A stretch of DNA of 52,218 bases. It comes from Halomonas sp. KAO. GTDB lineage: Bacteria > Pseudomonadota > Gammaproteobacteria > Pseudomonadales > Halomonadaceae. Every line of letters begins with the position of its first letter. Position 1 is the first letter of the stretch. This document shows positions 32,948 to 42,370 of the stretch, in pieces. The notes beneath the pieces are model-generated. The model did not search any database and had not been told where the DNA came from. It was given only the letters and a program-made list of their open reading frames with translations. The stretch is from positions 40,581-92,798 of the forward strand of contig NZ_JADNRL010000018.1 of the NCBI RefSeq assembly GCF_015595025.1, written 5' to 3'. The position numbers and the translations under genes were made by a program.

Positions 32948-34993
32948 ATGTCCAAGTTAAGAGTCGCCGTCGATGCCGGCGGAACCTTTACCGACGTGTG
33001 TATTTATAATGAAGAGACTCAAGCGTTCCGCGTCACCAAGGTTCCTTCCACGCCAAGCAACCCCAAGCAGGCCGTGATCGACGGGGTGCGGCGTGGCGAG
33101 ATCGATCTGTCGGACGTGGATCTGTTCTTCCACGGCACCACCGTTGCCACCAATGCGCTGATCACCCGTCGCTTCCCCAAGGCGGCACTGGTCACCACCA
33201 AGGGCTTTCGCGATGTGATCGAGATTCGCGACGGCACCAAGGACAATCTGTGGGATGCCTACGAGGATGTGAGTGGGCCCTATATCCGCCGTCGCGATCG
33301 TTTCGAGGTGACCGAGCGCGTCGACTACGCCGGTGAGGTCGTGACCCCGCTGGATGAGGAGGAGGCCCGCATCCTGGCTCGCAAGCTCAAGCGGCGTGGT
33401 GCCACCACGGTAGCGGTGTGCTTCATCAACTCCTATGCCAACGCCGGGAACGAGAAGCGCATGCGGGAGATCCTCGAGGAGGAGATTCCCGAGGCGAGCG
33501 TCTCGACGTCATCGGATATCCTGCCCGAGATATTCGAGCATGATCGCTTCAATACCGCGGTGGCGAATACGGTGCTGGGTCCGCTGGTGTCGGACTACGT
33601 CAAGCAGCTCGACGATGAGTTGAGTGCGGGCGGCTACGACAACGACCTGCTGCTGCTGCACTCCGGTGGTGGCTCGATGACCCCGGCCATGGCGAAGCAC
33701 TTCCCGGTGCGCCTGGCGGCCTCCGGTATCGCCGCGGGGGCGATCGCCGCCAGGCATATCGCCGAGCAGTGCGGGTATCAGAATGCCGTCGGGCTGGATA
33801 TGGGGGGCACCTCCACCGATATCTCGCTGATCCATGATGGTGAGCTGCGCGTGACCAAGCAGTGGGGAGTGGAGTATGGGCACCCCATCGTGTTTCCGAG
33901 CATCGAGGTACTGACCGTCGGTGCCGGCGGGGGCTCGCTGGCGCATATCGACATCGCCGGGGCCCTGCGCAATGGCCCGCAGTCTGCCGGTGCCGACCCG
34001 GGTCCGGCCTGCTATGAGCGTGGGGGCACGGAGCCGACCAATACCGATGCCAACCTGGCGCTGAACCGTCTGGGCACCGTGCTTGCCGGCGGCGCACTCG
34101 AGCTGAATCGGGACAGGGCGACCCAGGTCATCGAGGAGCGTGTCGGCCAGCCGCTGTCGCTGGATACGGCCGAGGCGGCACAGGCGGTCATCCAGGTGGC
34201 GAATGCCAACATGGCCGATGCGGTGCGGCTGGTATCGATCCGCCGTGGCCTGGACCCGCGTGACTTCGCCCTGATCGCCTTCGGCGGTGCTGGTGCCCTG
34301 CACGGTGCCGAGGTGGCCAAGGAGCTGGGTATCCCGGCGGTGATCGTGCCCCCCAATCCCGGGGTGACCTCGGCGATGGGGTGCCTGCTGGTGGATATCC
34401 AGCACGACCTTTCGATGATGTATACCGCGGCGGCGGAGAGTGCCGACCTGGAAGACCTCGAGCGCCAGTTCCGGTCGCTGGAGGATGAGGCGGTGGACAG
34501 GCTGCGCCACGAGGGCGTCGCCGATGCCGATGTGGTCCTGCAGCGTGGCATCTCCATGCGCTATCAGGGTCAGTGGCGTTCCCTGCAGGTGGCGATGGGC
34601 AGTGGGGATGCGTCACTCGAGGATGCCATCGAGATGTTCCACCAGGAGCATGAGCGGCAGTTCTCCTTCCGCCAGAATGCGCTTCCCGTCGAGATCTACC
34701 AGCTTCACCTGCGTGCCGTGGGCAAGACCCCCAAGCCGGAGTTTCCGCGCAGTGAGCGCCAGCCGGGTGCCCAGGCAGCGCCGCATGCACACCGCGAGGT
34801 CTACTTCGAGGGGCAGTGGCACCAGACGCCGGTCTACGATCGGACAACCCTGCCGGTAGGCTTCGAGTTCTCCGGTCCCGCCATCATCGACCAGCTGGAC
34901 TCCACCACCGTGGTACCGCCCGATACGCTGGCATCGATCGATGAGTGGAAGAATATTCGCATTCAACTGATTCAGTCGGGAGAGGAGGCATGA
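32948..34993 (+). CDS. hyuA: Hydantoinase/oxoprolinase family protein, subunit A
   Basis: 681 residues. N-terminal sugar-kinase-like ATP-binding motifs are visible: VAVDAGGTFTDVCIYNE, FFHGTTVATNALI and LDMGGTSTDISLI, with GGAGALHGAEVAKELGIPAVIVPPNPG further on. The family uses ATP to open cyclic amides (5-oxoproline, hydantoin, N-methylhydantoin) or to carboxylate acetone-like ketones, together with a B subunit. GAGAGG precedes the start. The next gene encodes the B subunit and its start region overlaps this stop. With an NCS1 permease upstream, an N-methylhydantoinase or hydantoinase role is favoured over acetone carboxylase. Confidence 0.9.
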   Translation: MSKLRVAVDAGGTFTDVCIYNEETQAFRVTKVPSTPSNPKQAVIDGVRRGEIDLSDVDLFFHGTTVATNALITRRFPKAALVTTKGFRDVIEIRDGTKDNLWDAYEDVSGPYIRRRDRFEVTERVDYAGEVVTPLDEEEARILARKLKRRGATTVAVCFINSYANAGNEKRMREILEEEIPEASVSTSSDILPEIFEHDRFNTAVANTVLGPLVSDYVKQLDDELSAGGYDNDLLLLHSGGGSMTPAMAKHFPVRLAASGIAAGAIAARHIAEQCGYQNAVGLDMGGTSTDISLIHDGELRVTKQWGVEYGHPIVFPSIEVLTVGAGGGSLAHIDIAGALRNGPQSAGADPGPACYERGGTEPTNTDANLALNRLGTVLAGGALELNRDRATQVIEERVGQPLSLDTAEAAQAVIQVANANMADAVRLVSIRRGLDPRDFALIAFGGAGALHGAEVAKELGIPAVIVPPNPGVTSAMGCLLVDIQHDLSMMYTAAAESADLEDLERQFRSLEDEAVDRLRHEGVADADVVLQRGISMRYQGQWRSLQVAMGSGDASLEDAIEMFHQEHERQFSFRQNALPVEIYQLHLRAVGKTPKPEFPRSERQPGAQAAPHAHREVYFEGQWHQTPVYDRTTLPVGFEFSGPAIIDQLDSTTVVPPDTLASIDEWKNIRIQLIQSGEEA

Positions 34994-34995
34994 TC

Positions 34996-36963
34996 ATGGC
35001 ACATACCCACAAGGACAACGCTCTCGATCCGGTTACCTTCGAAGTCCTCAAGAACGCCTTCGCCACCAGCGTCGACCTGATGAGCGAGCAGATCCTGCGT
35101 ACCTGCTACTCGTTCGTCATCTATTCGCGCGACTTCTCCTCCGCGCTGTGCGATGCCCAGGGCAATACGGTCATGCAGGGCAGCGGCGACATCGCGGTGC
35201 ACGTCGGTACCCTGCACTTCCAGTGCAAGGCGGTGCTCGAGGAGTTTGCCGACGATATTCACCCCGGTGATGTCTTCGCCATCAACGACCCTTACCGTGG
35301 CGGTACCCACCTCAACGATGTCAGCTTCATTCGCCCGATCTTTTCCGAAGGGCAGATCATCGGCTTTGCCCAGAACAAGGGGCACTGGGCGGATATCGGC
35401 GGCAGCGTGCCGGGCTCCTTCGATGTCAACGCCAGCACCCACTTCAGCGAGGGGCTTCGCATCACGCCGGTGCGTGTCTGGCGCGAGGGCGTGTTTCTGC
35501 ACGATGTCGCCCAGCTGCTGGTCTCCAACACCCGTGCCCCGGCCCAGGCCCTGGGGGACCTACAGGCCCAGGCAGAGGCCACGGCGGTCTGTGAGCGTGA
35601 GGTGCTGCGTCTGGTCGACAAGTACTCCAAGGCCACCGTGGTGGCGGCCATGCAGGAGACCCAGGACTATGTCGAGCGTGTCGTGCTCAAGAGTCTGGCG
35701 GGAATGCCCAGGGGCGAGTGGAAGACGGTCGACTATATCGATGCCGACCCTGCGCTGGGTGAGGGGATGGTGCCGATTCGCATCAAGCTGACGCTGGATG
35801 GCAACGGCATTCACTATGACCTGTCGGGTTCGGCGCCTGCGGTCTCCACCTTCCTCAACTCCAGCTATGGCACGACCCACTCCGCCATCTACGCGGGTAC
35901 CAAGACCTTCTTCCCCGATGTTCCGCTCAACTCCGGCTTCTATCGCGCGGTGACGGCCAATATCGGTGAAGAGGGCAGCGTGGTGAACGCGGGCTGGCCC
36001 CATGCGGTTACCGGTTTCTGCTCCGGCCCCTACGAGAAGGTCATGAACGGTATCTTCGAGCTGTGGAGCGGGGTCATGCCGGAGCGTGCCATGGCCTGTG
36101 CCTTCAACCTGGAGTACCTGCTGATCGGCGGTAATGATGGACGCACCGGCAGCGGCGACTACTTCATGTGGTATGACTGGATGGCCGGCGGCTGGGGCGG
36201 TCGTCAGACCAAGGACGGCTCGTCGGCCACTTCGCCGGTGTTCGGCACCGGGCTGGCGGTTCAGCCGGTGGAAGGGCAGGAGAGGCTGAACCCCGTACTG
36301 ACCATGTGTCACGAGATCAGCATGGACTCGGCCGGTCCGGGCCGCTTCCGCGGGGGCTGTGGTGTCGAGAAGGGAGGCAGGCTGACCCAGGTCGACAAGA
36401 CGGTGATGAGCTACTGCTGTGACCGCGGCCGTTCGGTGACCTGGGGGGTGAATGGCGGGCTGCCCTCCGTGCCGCACGGGGTGTGGATCAACAAGGGAAC
36501 GCCGGATGAGAAATACCTGGGGGCCACCTTCTCGAACGTGACGGTCCGCTCCGGGGATACCTTCACGCGCCCCTCGGCGGGTGGCGGTGGCTTCGGTGAC
36601 CCGCTCGAGCGCGATGCACAAGCGGTGTTGGAGGATGTGATCGATGGCTACGTATCCGTCGAGCGCGCCGAGTGCGACTATGGCGTGGTGATCCAGGTCA
36701 ACGACCCCGATGTCGATGACTATGTGATCGACACCGAGCGCACCGCCAGGGCCCGCGAGTGGATCCGGGCGAATCGGCGGGAGTGGTTGCAGACCCCACC
36801 AGAGGACGTCGCCAAACAGTATCGAGATGGCAAGCTGAATGTCCTTGACGTGATTCGTCGCTACGGCGTGGTGCTGGACTGGGGCACCGGCGAGCTGCTG
36901 GAGACGTCGACGCAACAGTATCGTGACTCGCTGGCCAAGCGCTCATCCAGTTTCTGGGCGTGA
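34996..36963 (+). CDS. hyuB: Hydantoinase/oxoprolinase family protein, subunit B
   Basis: 655 residues. The family blocks are DPVTFEVLKNAFATSVDLMSEQILRTCYS, FAINDPYRGGTHLNDVSFI, GGNDGRTGSGDYFMWYDW and the glycine-rich GGGGFGDPLERD. It is the partner of the HyuA-type subunit. AGGAGG at 34983-34988 is one base before ATG 34990 (which overlaps the hyuA stop) and seven before ATG 34996, so I prefer 34996. The operon ends before an AraC-type regulator gene. Confidence 0.92.
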   Translation: MAHTHKDNALDPVTFEVLKNAFATSVDLMSEQILRTCYSFVIYSRDFSSALCDAQGNTVMQGSGDIAVHVGTLHFQCKAVLEEFADDIHPGDVFAINDPYRGGTHLNDVSFIRPIFSEGQIIGFAQNKGHWADIGGSVPGSFDVNASTHFSEGLRITPVRVWREGVFLHDVAQLLVSNTRAPAQALGDLQAQAEATAVCEREVLRLVDKYSKATVVAAMQETQDYVERVVLKSLAGMPRGEWKTVDYIDADPALGEGMVPIRIKLTLDGNGIHYDLSGSAPAVSTFLNSSYGTTHSAIYAGTKTFFPDVPLNSGFYRAVTANIGEEGSVVNAGWPHAVTGFCSGPYEKVMNGIFELWSGVMPERAMACAFNLEYLLIGGNDGRTGSGDYFMWYDWMAGGWGGRQTKDGSSATSPVFGTGLAVQPVEGQERLNPVLTMCHEISMDSAGPGRFRGGCGVEKGGRLTQVDKTVMSYCCDRGRSVTWGVNGGLPSVPHGVWINKGTPDEKYLGATFSNVTVRSGDTFTRPSAGGGGFGDPLERDAQAVLEDVIDGYVSVERAECDYGVVIQVNDPDVDDYVIDTERTARAREWIRANRREWLQTPPEDVAKQYRDGKLNVLDVIRRYGVVLDWGTGELLETSTQQYRDSLAKRSSSFWA

Positions 36964-37094
36964 TATTGCGATCGCGAAGGTGAACGGCGAGACTTCGGTA
37001 GGACCCTGGCCCGATGAGTCCGGGCGGGGCCTCCGGAGTCTCGCCTTCGTTGCGACACGCCCAGACACGGCGCGTTAACAGAGAGAGGAGCGGC

Positions 37095-38171
37095 ATGAAT
37101 ACAACGACGACAATGCCAGAATCCGCCGGGTTGCCAGGAGCCGCCGATTTACCGGGAACCACTGATTTACCAGGAACCACTGATTTGCCTGGAACCTCAA
37201 GGCCGACAGGGCCCGAGGGAGGCACAAGGCCCGACACACGGTTGAGTTCCAACTCCCAGGAATGCTGGACGCAGATCATTTCCGATACCTACTTTCCGTT
37301 GACCCTGAGCTACGGTGGCCATGAGGAGGATGCCTTCCAGGGGTCGCTGAAGGTCTGGAAGGCGGCGGGTAGCGACTACTCCCTGTCTCGCCTCACCTCC
37401 GACAGGGCCGAGTATTCCCGCTCGCGCTCGCAGATTGCCGAGGATAGCCAGGCCTCGTTTCTGGTGACGATCCCGCTGCGGGCCCGGGTGTTCTTTTCCC
37501 AGCATGGAAGAAACCTGAACTGCCCACCGGGCCACTTCATCGTCGAGCAGGGCGATGCGCCCTATCGGTTCGGCTATGCGGCGCCCAATGATATGTGGGT
37601 CTTCAAGGTGCCCGAGGAGTCGATGAAGTCCCGCATTCGGCGCCCGGAACGCTATTCGCAGCACTGCTTCTCCGCCCAGGAGGGCATCGGCTGTGCCTTC
37701 GTCGAATTCCTGAAGATCTGCTCACTGCATGTGAACGAGTGCAGCGTGGAGGATCAGAGCCGCCTGTTCGAACAGGCCCTGGGCATGCTGTCGATGGTGC
37801 TGGAGCAGGATGAGCGGGTGCTGAACAGCGACCAGTCGCATCTGAAGACCGCCCATTTGATGCGGATCGAGCGCTATATCTCGGCCAATCTGGGCGACCC
37901 TGAGCTGTCACCCGCGCGTATCGCCCATTTCTGTGGCATCTCCCTGCGCTATCTGCACAAGCTCTTCGCCGGGTCCGGATATACGGTCGCCGAGTGGATA
38001 CGCGCCCAGCGGCTGGAGGCCGCGCATCGCGAGCTCGAGTCGCTCCCCCTGGGGGTCAATATCGGTGAGGTGGCCTACCGCTGGGGATTCTCTGAACAGG
38101 CGCAGTTCAGCCGCGCGTTTCGCAGGCGGTTCGGCTATTCCGCCAGCGAGCTGCGGGATCGCCTGGGGTGA
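37095..38171 (+). CDS. AraC-family transcriptional regulator with repetitive N-terminus
   Basis: 358 residues. The C-terminal 100 residues hold the two-HTH AraC domain (LSPARIAHFCGISLRYLHKLFAGSG and VNIGEVAYRWGFSEQAQFSRAFRRRFG). The middle is an AraC-binding-like sensor domain (AraC_binding_2 type: SFLVTIPLRARVFFSQHGR). Residues 12-35 are four imperfect 6-residue repeats of DLPGTT encoded by an 18-bp tandem repeat at 37128-37199. GAGGAG precedes ATG 37095. It lies between hyuB and a cupin gene on the same strand and probably controls the hydantoin module. Confidence 0.9.
   Translation: MNTTTTMPESAGLPGAADLPGTTDLPGTTDLPGTSRPTGPEGGTRPDTRLSSNSQECWTQIISDTYFPLTLSYGGHEEDAFQGSLKVWKAAGSDYSLSRLTSDRAEYSRSRSQIAEDSQASFLVTIPLRARVFFSQHGRNLNCPPGHFIVEQGDAPYRFGYAAPNDMWVFKVPEESMKSRIRRPERYSQHCFSAQEGIGCAFVEFLKICSLHVNECSVEDQSRLFEQALGMLSMVLEQDERVLNSDQSHLKTAHLMRIERYISANLGDPELSPARIAHFCGISLRYLHKLFAGSGYTVAEWIRAQRLEAAHRELESLPLGVNIGEVAYRWGFSEQAQFSRAFRRRFGYSASELRDRLG
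37128..37199 (+). repeat. 18-bp tandem repeat inside the AraC-type gene
   Basis: Four 18-bp units (37128-37145, 37146-37163, 37164-37181, 37182-37199); the second and third differ by one base. They encode GLPGAA, DLPGTT, DLPGTT and DLPGTS. The unit is a multiple of three, so copy changes keep the frame and only alter the length of the flexible N-terminus. Confidence 0.9.
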
Positions 38172-38277
38172 AAGTCAGCGGTGTAGTTCCTGAATTCACG
38201 CAATAAGAGCAGCAGCTGCGGTAGCCAATCGTTCACCGCTAATAGAAAGCGCTAACAGAAAAGGAGGCAGTCCTGCC

Positions 38278-38565
38278 ATGCAGAGAGCCCAGGCCGTGAG
38301 CCAGCTTCAGATCGACGACAGTCAGGTGATCGTGACCCGTTGGGACTTTCCCCCCGGGTCGGAGACCGGCTGGCATCGCCATGAGCATGACTATGTGATC
38401 ATCCCGTTGACCGACGGCCGGATGCGGCTTGAAACGCCCGAGGGGGAGCGCGAGGTGACCCTCGAGGCGGGCGTTTGCTATAGGCGAGTCGAGGGCACGG
38501 AGCATAACGTCACTAACGATGGCGAGGCGCCTTTTGCCTTCGTCGAAGTGGAGATCAAGCAGTAA
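38278..38565 (+). CDS. Small cupin-domain protein
   Basis: 95 residues, one cupin barrel. The metal motif is GSETGWHRHEHDYVIIPLTDG (motif 1, with HxH and a later His) and motif 2 is EAGVCYRRVEGTEHNVTNDG. AAGGAGG lies 11 bases before the start. It is 106 bases after the AraC-type gene on the same strand, so it may belong to the hydantoin module, for example as an isomerase or small-molecule sensor; function unknown. Confidence 0.85.
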   Translation: MQRAQAVSQLQIDDSQVIVTRWDFPPGSETGWHRHEHDYVIIPLTDGRMRLETPEGEREVTLEAGVCYRRVEGTEHNVTNDGEAPFAFVEVEIKQ

Positions 38566-38912
38566 GGAGGCAGGAAGGCAGGAAGTAAGAAAGCAGAGTG
38601 GCAGGAGGCGAGACGCCGCCTGCCGAAGCGGTGTAACTCGGCGACCAGATGGGTCTCAGCAGCAGCCCCGGAGCGAGTGGTATAAGCGCGAGTGGCACCC
38701 GGCATCGGCAGGCCCTGGCTAGCCCCGGCGCAAGCGCGTGTCAGGGCCACAAGGTCAGGGCCACAAAGCCATTGGCAGTGCCCCGTACCGGGCGTATGAT
38801 TCGCGCGCTCAGCATGTCGTGGGCGTGATATAACATCCGCTACAAGGCCTCATGAGCCTCGAACACCACCCGACTCCTCCCCCTAACCCCCTCCCGTACG
38901 AGGCATGCATCA
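38566..38912 (+). other. Gene-free stretch with short repeats
   Basis: 347 bases without a gene. It starts with a purine-rich GGAGGCAGGAAGGCAGGAAG run, has a hairpin at 38600-38624 (GGCAGG/CCTGCC, one mismatch, no T-tract) and a 14-bp tandem duplication, GTCAGGGCCACAAG at 38740-38753 and 38754-38767. GATATAAC near 38829 could be a -10 for the MFS gene. Confidence 0.45.
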
Positions 38913-40355
38913 ATGTCGCGGCAACTGCTGGCTCTGGCCCTCGCTCCCTTGTTGGGGCTCTTCATTCTCGGTATCGGTAACGGCTTTCTGGCCACGGTGA
39001 TCACGCTGCGCCTGGATGCCGCGGGTGAATCGGCGGCGGTGATCGGCTGGGTGTCGGCGGCCTACTTCATGGGCCTGGCGCTTGGGGCCCTGTTGAATGA
39101 CCGCATGCTGCTGCGCATCGGCCATATCCGCGCCTACGGCAGCTTCGCCTCGCTGGTGGCGGTCACCGTGATCCTGCAGGGGCTGGTGGAGGCCCCCTGG
39201 GCCTGGTTTTTCCTGCGCCTGATCGGTGGCTGGGCCACGGTGGGGGTCTATCTGGTGATCGAGAGCTGGCTGCTGGCCTCGGGGGAAGCCCGGGTGCGTG
39301 GCCGGCTGCTCGCCCTCTACATGATCTCGCTCTACGCGGCAGGCGTGCTCGGTCAGTTGCTGCTGGGTGTCACCGAGGCCATGGGCGGGGCGTCGTCGTT
39401 TATGGTGATCGGCATGCTGGCTTCGCTTTCGGTGCTGCCCATGGCGATGATCCCTCAGTTCACGCCCATGATCGAGAAGGCCGAGCCGCTCTCGCCGTTT
39501 CGCCTGGTCATGCTGACCCCCACCGGTGTCATGGGCAGCTTCGGTTCCGGGTTGATCGTGGCAGGGGTCTACGCCCTGTTGCCGCTTTACCTGCAGCGCG
39601 CCGGCTTCTCGGTCGACCGCGTCGGCCAGATGATGGCAGTGGTGATACTCGGCGCAATGGTGCTGCAATACCCCGTGGGACGCTGGTCCGATCGTCATGA
39701 CCGTCAGCTGGTGCTGATTCTGATCTCCGCCTTCTGCGCGTTGATCTCGGCGGCGGTGCTCTGGTTACCGCTGAATAGCTGGGGCCTGGCCGGGCTGCTG
39801 TTCCTGCTCGGTGGCGGCGTGTTCTCGTTCTATCCGGTCGCGCTGGGCCATGCGGCCGACCGCGCGCCGGCGGGCGCCTTGGTGCGCATGAGCCAGGGCC
39901 TGTTGCTGATCAACGCGATCGGCTCGGCGCTCAGCCCGCCGCTGATCTCGCCGGTGTTGGGGAAGCTGGGCGATGCCGGTCTGTTCTGGAGCTTCGGAGC
40001 GCTGGGCATCTGCCTGGTGCTGTTCTTCGCCTGGCGGCGTAGTGTGCGGCCGGCGCCGATGCCGGTGGCGCCCTTCCATGCCGGTACGCCGATGACGGCG
40101 AGCGGCGCCGAGCTGGTTATCACCGAGGATCTGGTCAAGGGTGCCACCGAGCATGAATACAAGGAGGACCTTACCGACCTGGTGCCGGATGTGGAGGTAG
40201 CCGAGCCCCTGGTGGGACCGCCGCTGCCGGATGAGACCTGTGTCGCTCACTACCCCGAACCAGACGATGGCGAAGAGCCGGTTCAGCATGCGCTGCCGGG
40301 TATCGAATCGGTCGAGGCCTATCTGGCGGTGTCGGAGGCGCTCGAGCCGGGCTGA
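38913..40355 (+). CDS. MFS transporter (YcaD-like) with acidic C-terminal tail
   Basis: 480 residues, about 12 transmembrane helices in the first 385 residues, with MFS motifs GWVSAAYFMGLALGALLNDRMLLRIGHIRAYG (loop 2-3 in the region) and VGRWSDRHDRQLVL (loop 8-9). It resembles YcaD-type carriers of unknown substrate. The last ~90 residues are hydrophilic and very acidic (ITEDLVKGATEHEYKEDLTD, PEPDDGEEP), which is longer than usual; this may be a regulatory tail. GAGG lies 10 bases upstream of the start. Confidence 0.85.
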   Translation: MSRQLLALALAPLLGLFILGIGNGFLATVITLRLDAAGESAAVIGWVSAAYFMGLALGALLNDRMLLRIGHIRAYGSFASLVAVTVILQGLVEAPWAWFFLRLIGGWATVGVYLVIESWLLASGEARVRGRLLALYMISLYAAGVLGQLLLGVTEAMGGASSFMVIGMLASLSVLPMAMIPQFTPMIEKAEPLSPFRLVMLTPTGVMGSFGSGLIVAGVYALLPLYLQRAGFSVDRVGQMMAVVILGAMVLQYPVGRWSDRHDRQLVLILISAFCALISAAVLWLPLNSWGLAGLLFLLGGGVFSFYPVALGHAADRAPAGALVRMSQGLLLINAIGSALSPPLISPVLGKLGDAGLFWSFGALGICLVLFFAWRRSVRPAPMPVAPFHAGTPMTASGAELVITEDLVKGATEHEYKEDLTDLVPDVEVAEPLVGPPLPDETCVAHYPEPDDGEEPVQHALPGIESVEAYLAVSEALEPG

Positions 40356-40444
40356 GGTATCTGCATGTTTAAGACCTTGGGATAATGGTCGACGGAAAGT
40401 AGTGAATCTACTATCGCCGTTATCATTTTTCCCGAGGTGCTTCG

Positions 40445-42235
40445 ATGACTCCCTTTGCCGCTCCCGTCCGTGACCTTCGCTTCGTACTGGAAGAGCTGCT
40501 CGAACACGGCTCGCTCGCACTGCCCGGCTTCGAGGAAACCAGTCCCGATCTGGTGGAGGCGGTGCTGGAGGAGGCCGCCAAGCTGGCCGGCGAGGTCTGG
40601 GCACCGCTCAATGCCAGCGGCGACCAGCAGGGCTGCGCCCGTCGTGAGGATGGCAGCGTCGGCGTGCCCGATGGCTTTGTCGAGGCCTACCAGGCCTATG
40701 CCGAGGGGGGATGGAACGGCATCGGTGTCTCCGAGGCGCTGGGCGGCCAGGGGCTTCCCGAGGTCGTGGCAAGCTCGGTGCAGGAGATGCTTCACGGTGC
40801 CAACATGTCACTGGGGCTGTGTCCCATGCTGACCGCCGGTGCCATCGAGGCGCTGGCTCACCACGGCAGCGAGGCACTGCGTACCACCTACCTGCCCAGG
40901 CTCGTCGAGGGGAGCTGGACGGGCACCATGAACCTGACCGAGCCCCAGGCCGGTTCCGATCTCTCCAAGGTGCGCACACGTGCCGTGCCCCAGGAAGATG
41001 GCAGCTATCGACTCTTCGGCCAGAAGATCTTCATCACCTGGGGCGAGCATGATGCCGCCGAGAACATCATTCACCTGGTGCTGGCGCGCAAGCCGGATGC
41101 CCCCGAGGGCAACAAGGGCATCTCGCTGTTCGTGGTGCCGAAGTTCCTGGTTAACGTCGATGGCTCGCTGGGCGAACGCAACGATGTGGTCTGCGCCTCC
41201 ATCGAGCACAAGCTGGGCATCCATGGCTCGCCTACCTGCACCCTGAGCTTCGGCGAGCAGGAGGGCGCGATCGGTTACCTGGTAGGCGAAGAGGGGCGTG
41301 GCCTCAACCATATGTTCACCATGATGAACGAGGCGCGTCACAAGGTCGGCATCCAGGGGATCGGCGTGGCCGAGCGCGCCTGCCAGCATGCCGCCGCCTA
41401 CGCCCTGGACCGCACCCAGGGGCGCAGTCCGCGCTCGGGGCGCGATGACTGCGCCATCAGCGATCATCTGGATGTGCGGCGCATGCTGCTCTCCATGCGC
41501 GCGCGCACCGATGCCCTGCGGGCCCTGGCGCTCTACTGCGCCGCCCAGCTCGATGTGGCGCGGCATGCGGCGGATGATACCGAGCGCGCCGCCGCCCAGG
41601 CGCGTGCCGAGGTGCTGATCCCGGTGGTCAAGGCGTTTTCGACCGACCAGGCAGTGGAGATCGCCTCCCTGGGGGTTCAGGTCCACGGTGGCATGGGCTT
41701 TATCGAGGAGACCGGCGCCGCCCAGCTGCTGCGCGATGCGCGTATCGCGCCCATCTACGAGGGCACCAACGGCATTCAGGCCCTGGATCTGGCTGGACGC
41801 AAGCTGCAGCGTGATGGCGGTGCCGCCCTCGAGGGGCTGCTCGGCGATATCGATACCACCGTGGCATCGCTCGAGGCCAGCGACGAACTGGCCGCACTGG
41901 GCGAGAGCCTGGCGGCTGGTGTCGCCGATCTGCGTGCCGCCATGGCCACGGTGCTGGAGGCGGGCGCCGACCCGGAGAGCGGGGCCGACGCCGTTCAGGC
42001 CTACGCGACCCCCTTCCTGAGCCTCGCCGGGCACGTGCTGTGCGCCTGGCAGATGGGCCAGGCAGCGCTCAAGGCCAGCGCCGCCCAGGCCGGCGGCAAT
42101 GCCGATCCGTTCTACGTCACCAAGCGCCAGAGCGCCGACTATGTGATACGTCAGTGGTTGCCGGTGGGTCGTGCACAGCGCGCGGTGATCGAGGCCGGCA
42201 TGGCCAGCCTGGCCGCCTTCGACGTCGCCCACTAG
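40445..42235 (+). CDS. Acyl-CoA dehydrogenase (DmdC-like, long form)
   Basis: 596 residues, the length of the DmdC-like acyl-CoA dehydrogenases rather than the ~380 of classic ones. The FAD/substrate blocks are WTGTMNLTEPQAGSDLSKVRT and YRLFGQKIFITWGEHD; the catalytic Glu is in APIYEGTNGIQALDL; an extra C-terminal domain follows (VASLEASDEL...YVIRQWLP). It introduces a 2,3 double bond into acyl-CoA using FAD and ETF. Homologues include 3-methylmercaptopropionyl-CoA dehydrogenase of DMSP demethylation, but most family members work on fatty or branched acyl-CoA. An acyl-CoA ligase, a hydroxyacyl-CoA dehydrogenase and an enoyl-CoA hydratase follow on the same strand. Confidence 0.9.
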   Translation: MTPFAAPVRDLRFVLEELLEHGSLALPGFEETSPDLVEAVLEEAAKLAGEVWAPLNASGDQQGCARREDGSVGVPDGFVEAYQAYAEGGWNGIGVSEALGGQGLPEVVASSVQEMLHGANMSLGLCPMLTAGAIEALAHHGSEALRTTYLPRLVEGSWTGTMNLTEPQAGSDLSKVRTRAVPQEDGSYRLFGQKIFITWGEHDAAENIIHLVLARKPDAPEGNKGISLFVVPKFLVNVDGSLGERNDVVCASIEHKLGIHGSPTCTLSFGEQEGAIGYLVGEEGRGLNHMFTMMNEARHKVGIQGIGVAERACQHAAAYALDRTQGRSPRSGRDDCAISDHLDVRRMLLSMRARTDALRALALYCAAQLDVARHAADDTERAAAQARAEVLIPVVKAFSTDQAVEIASLGVQVHGGMGFIEETGAAQLLRDARIAPIYEGTNGIQALDLAGRKLQRDGGAALEGLLGDIDTTVASLEASDELAALGESLAAGVADLRAAMATVLEAGADPESGADAVQAYATPFLSLAGHVLCAWQMGQAALKASAAQAGGNADPFYVTKRQSADYVIRQWLPVGRAQRAVIEAGMASLAAFDVAH

Positions 42236-42370
42236 TGTCAACACTAGGCCTGCGCCGCCGGCTCCAGCCGGCGGCCTCCCTATCCGCCATGCGCCACTCT
42301 CGCCCCCATAACAACTCGACAGGAGCATGAACAGCCCGACAGGGTCATGCGCCAGATCACGGAGCCACTC

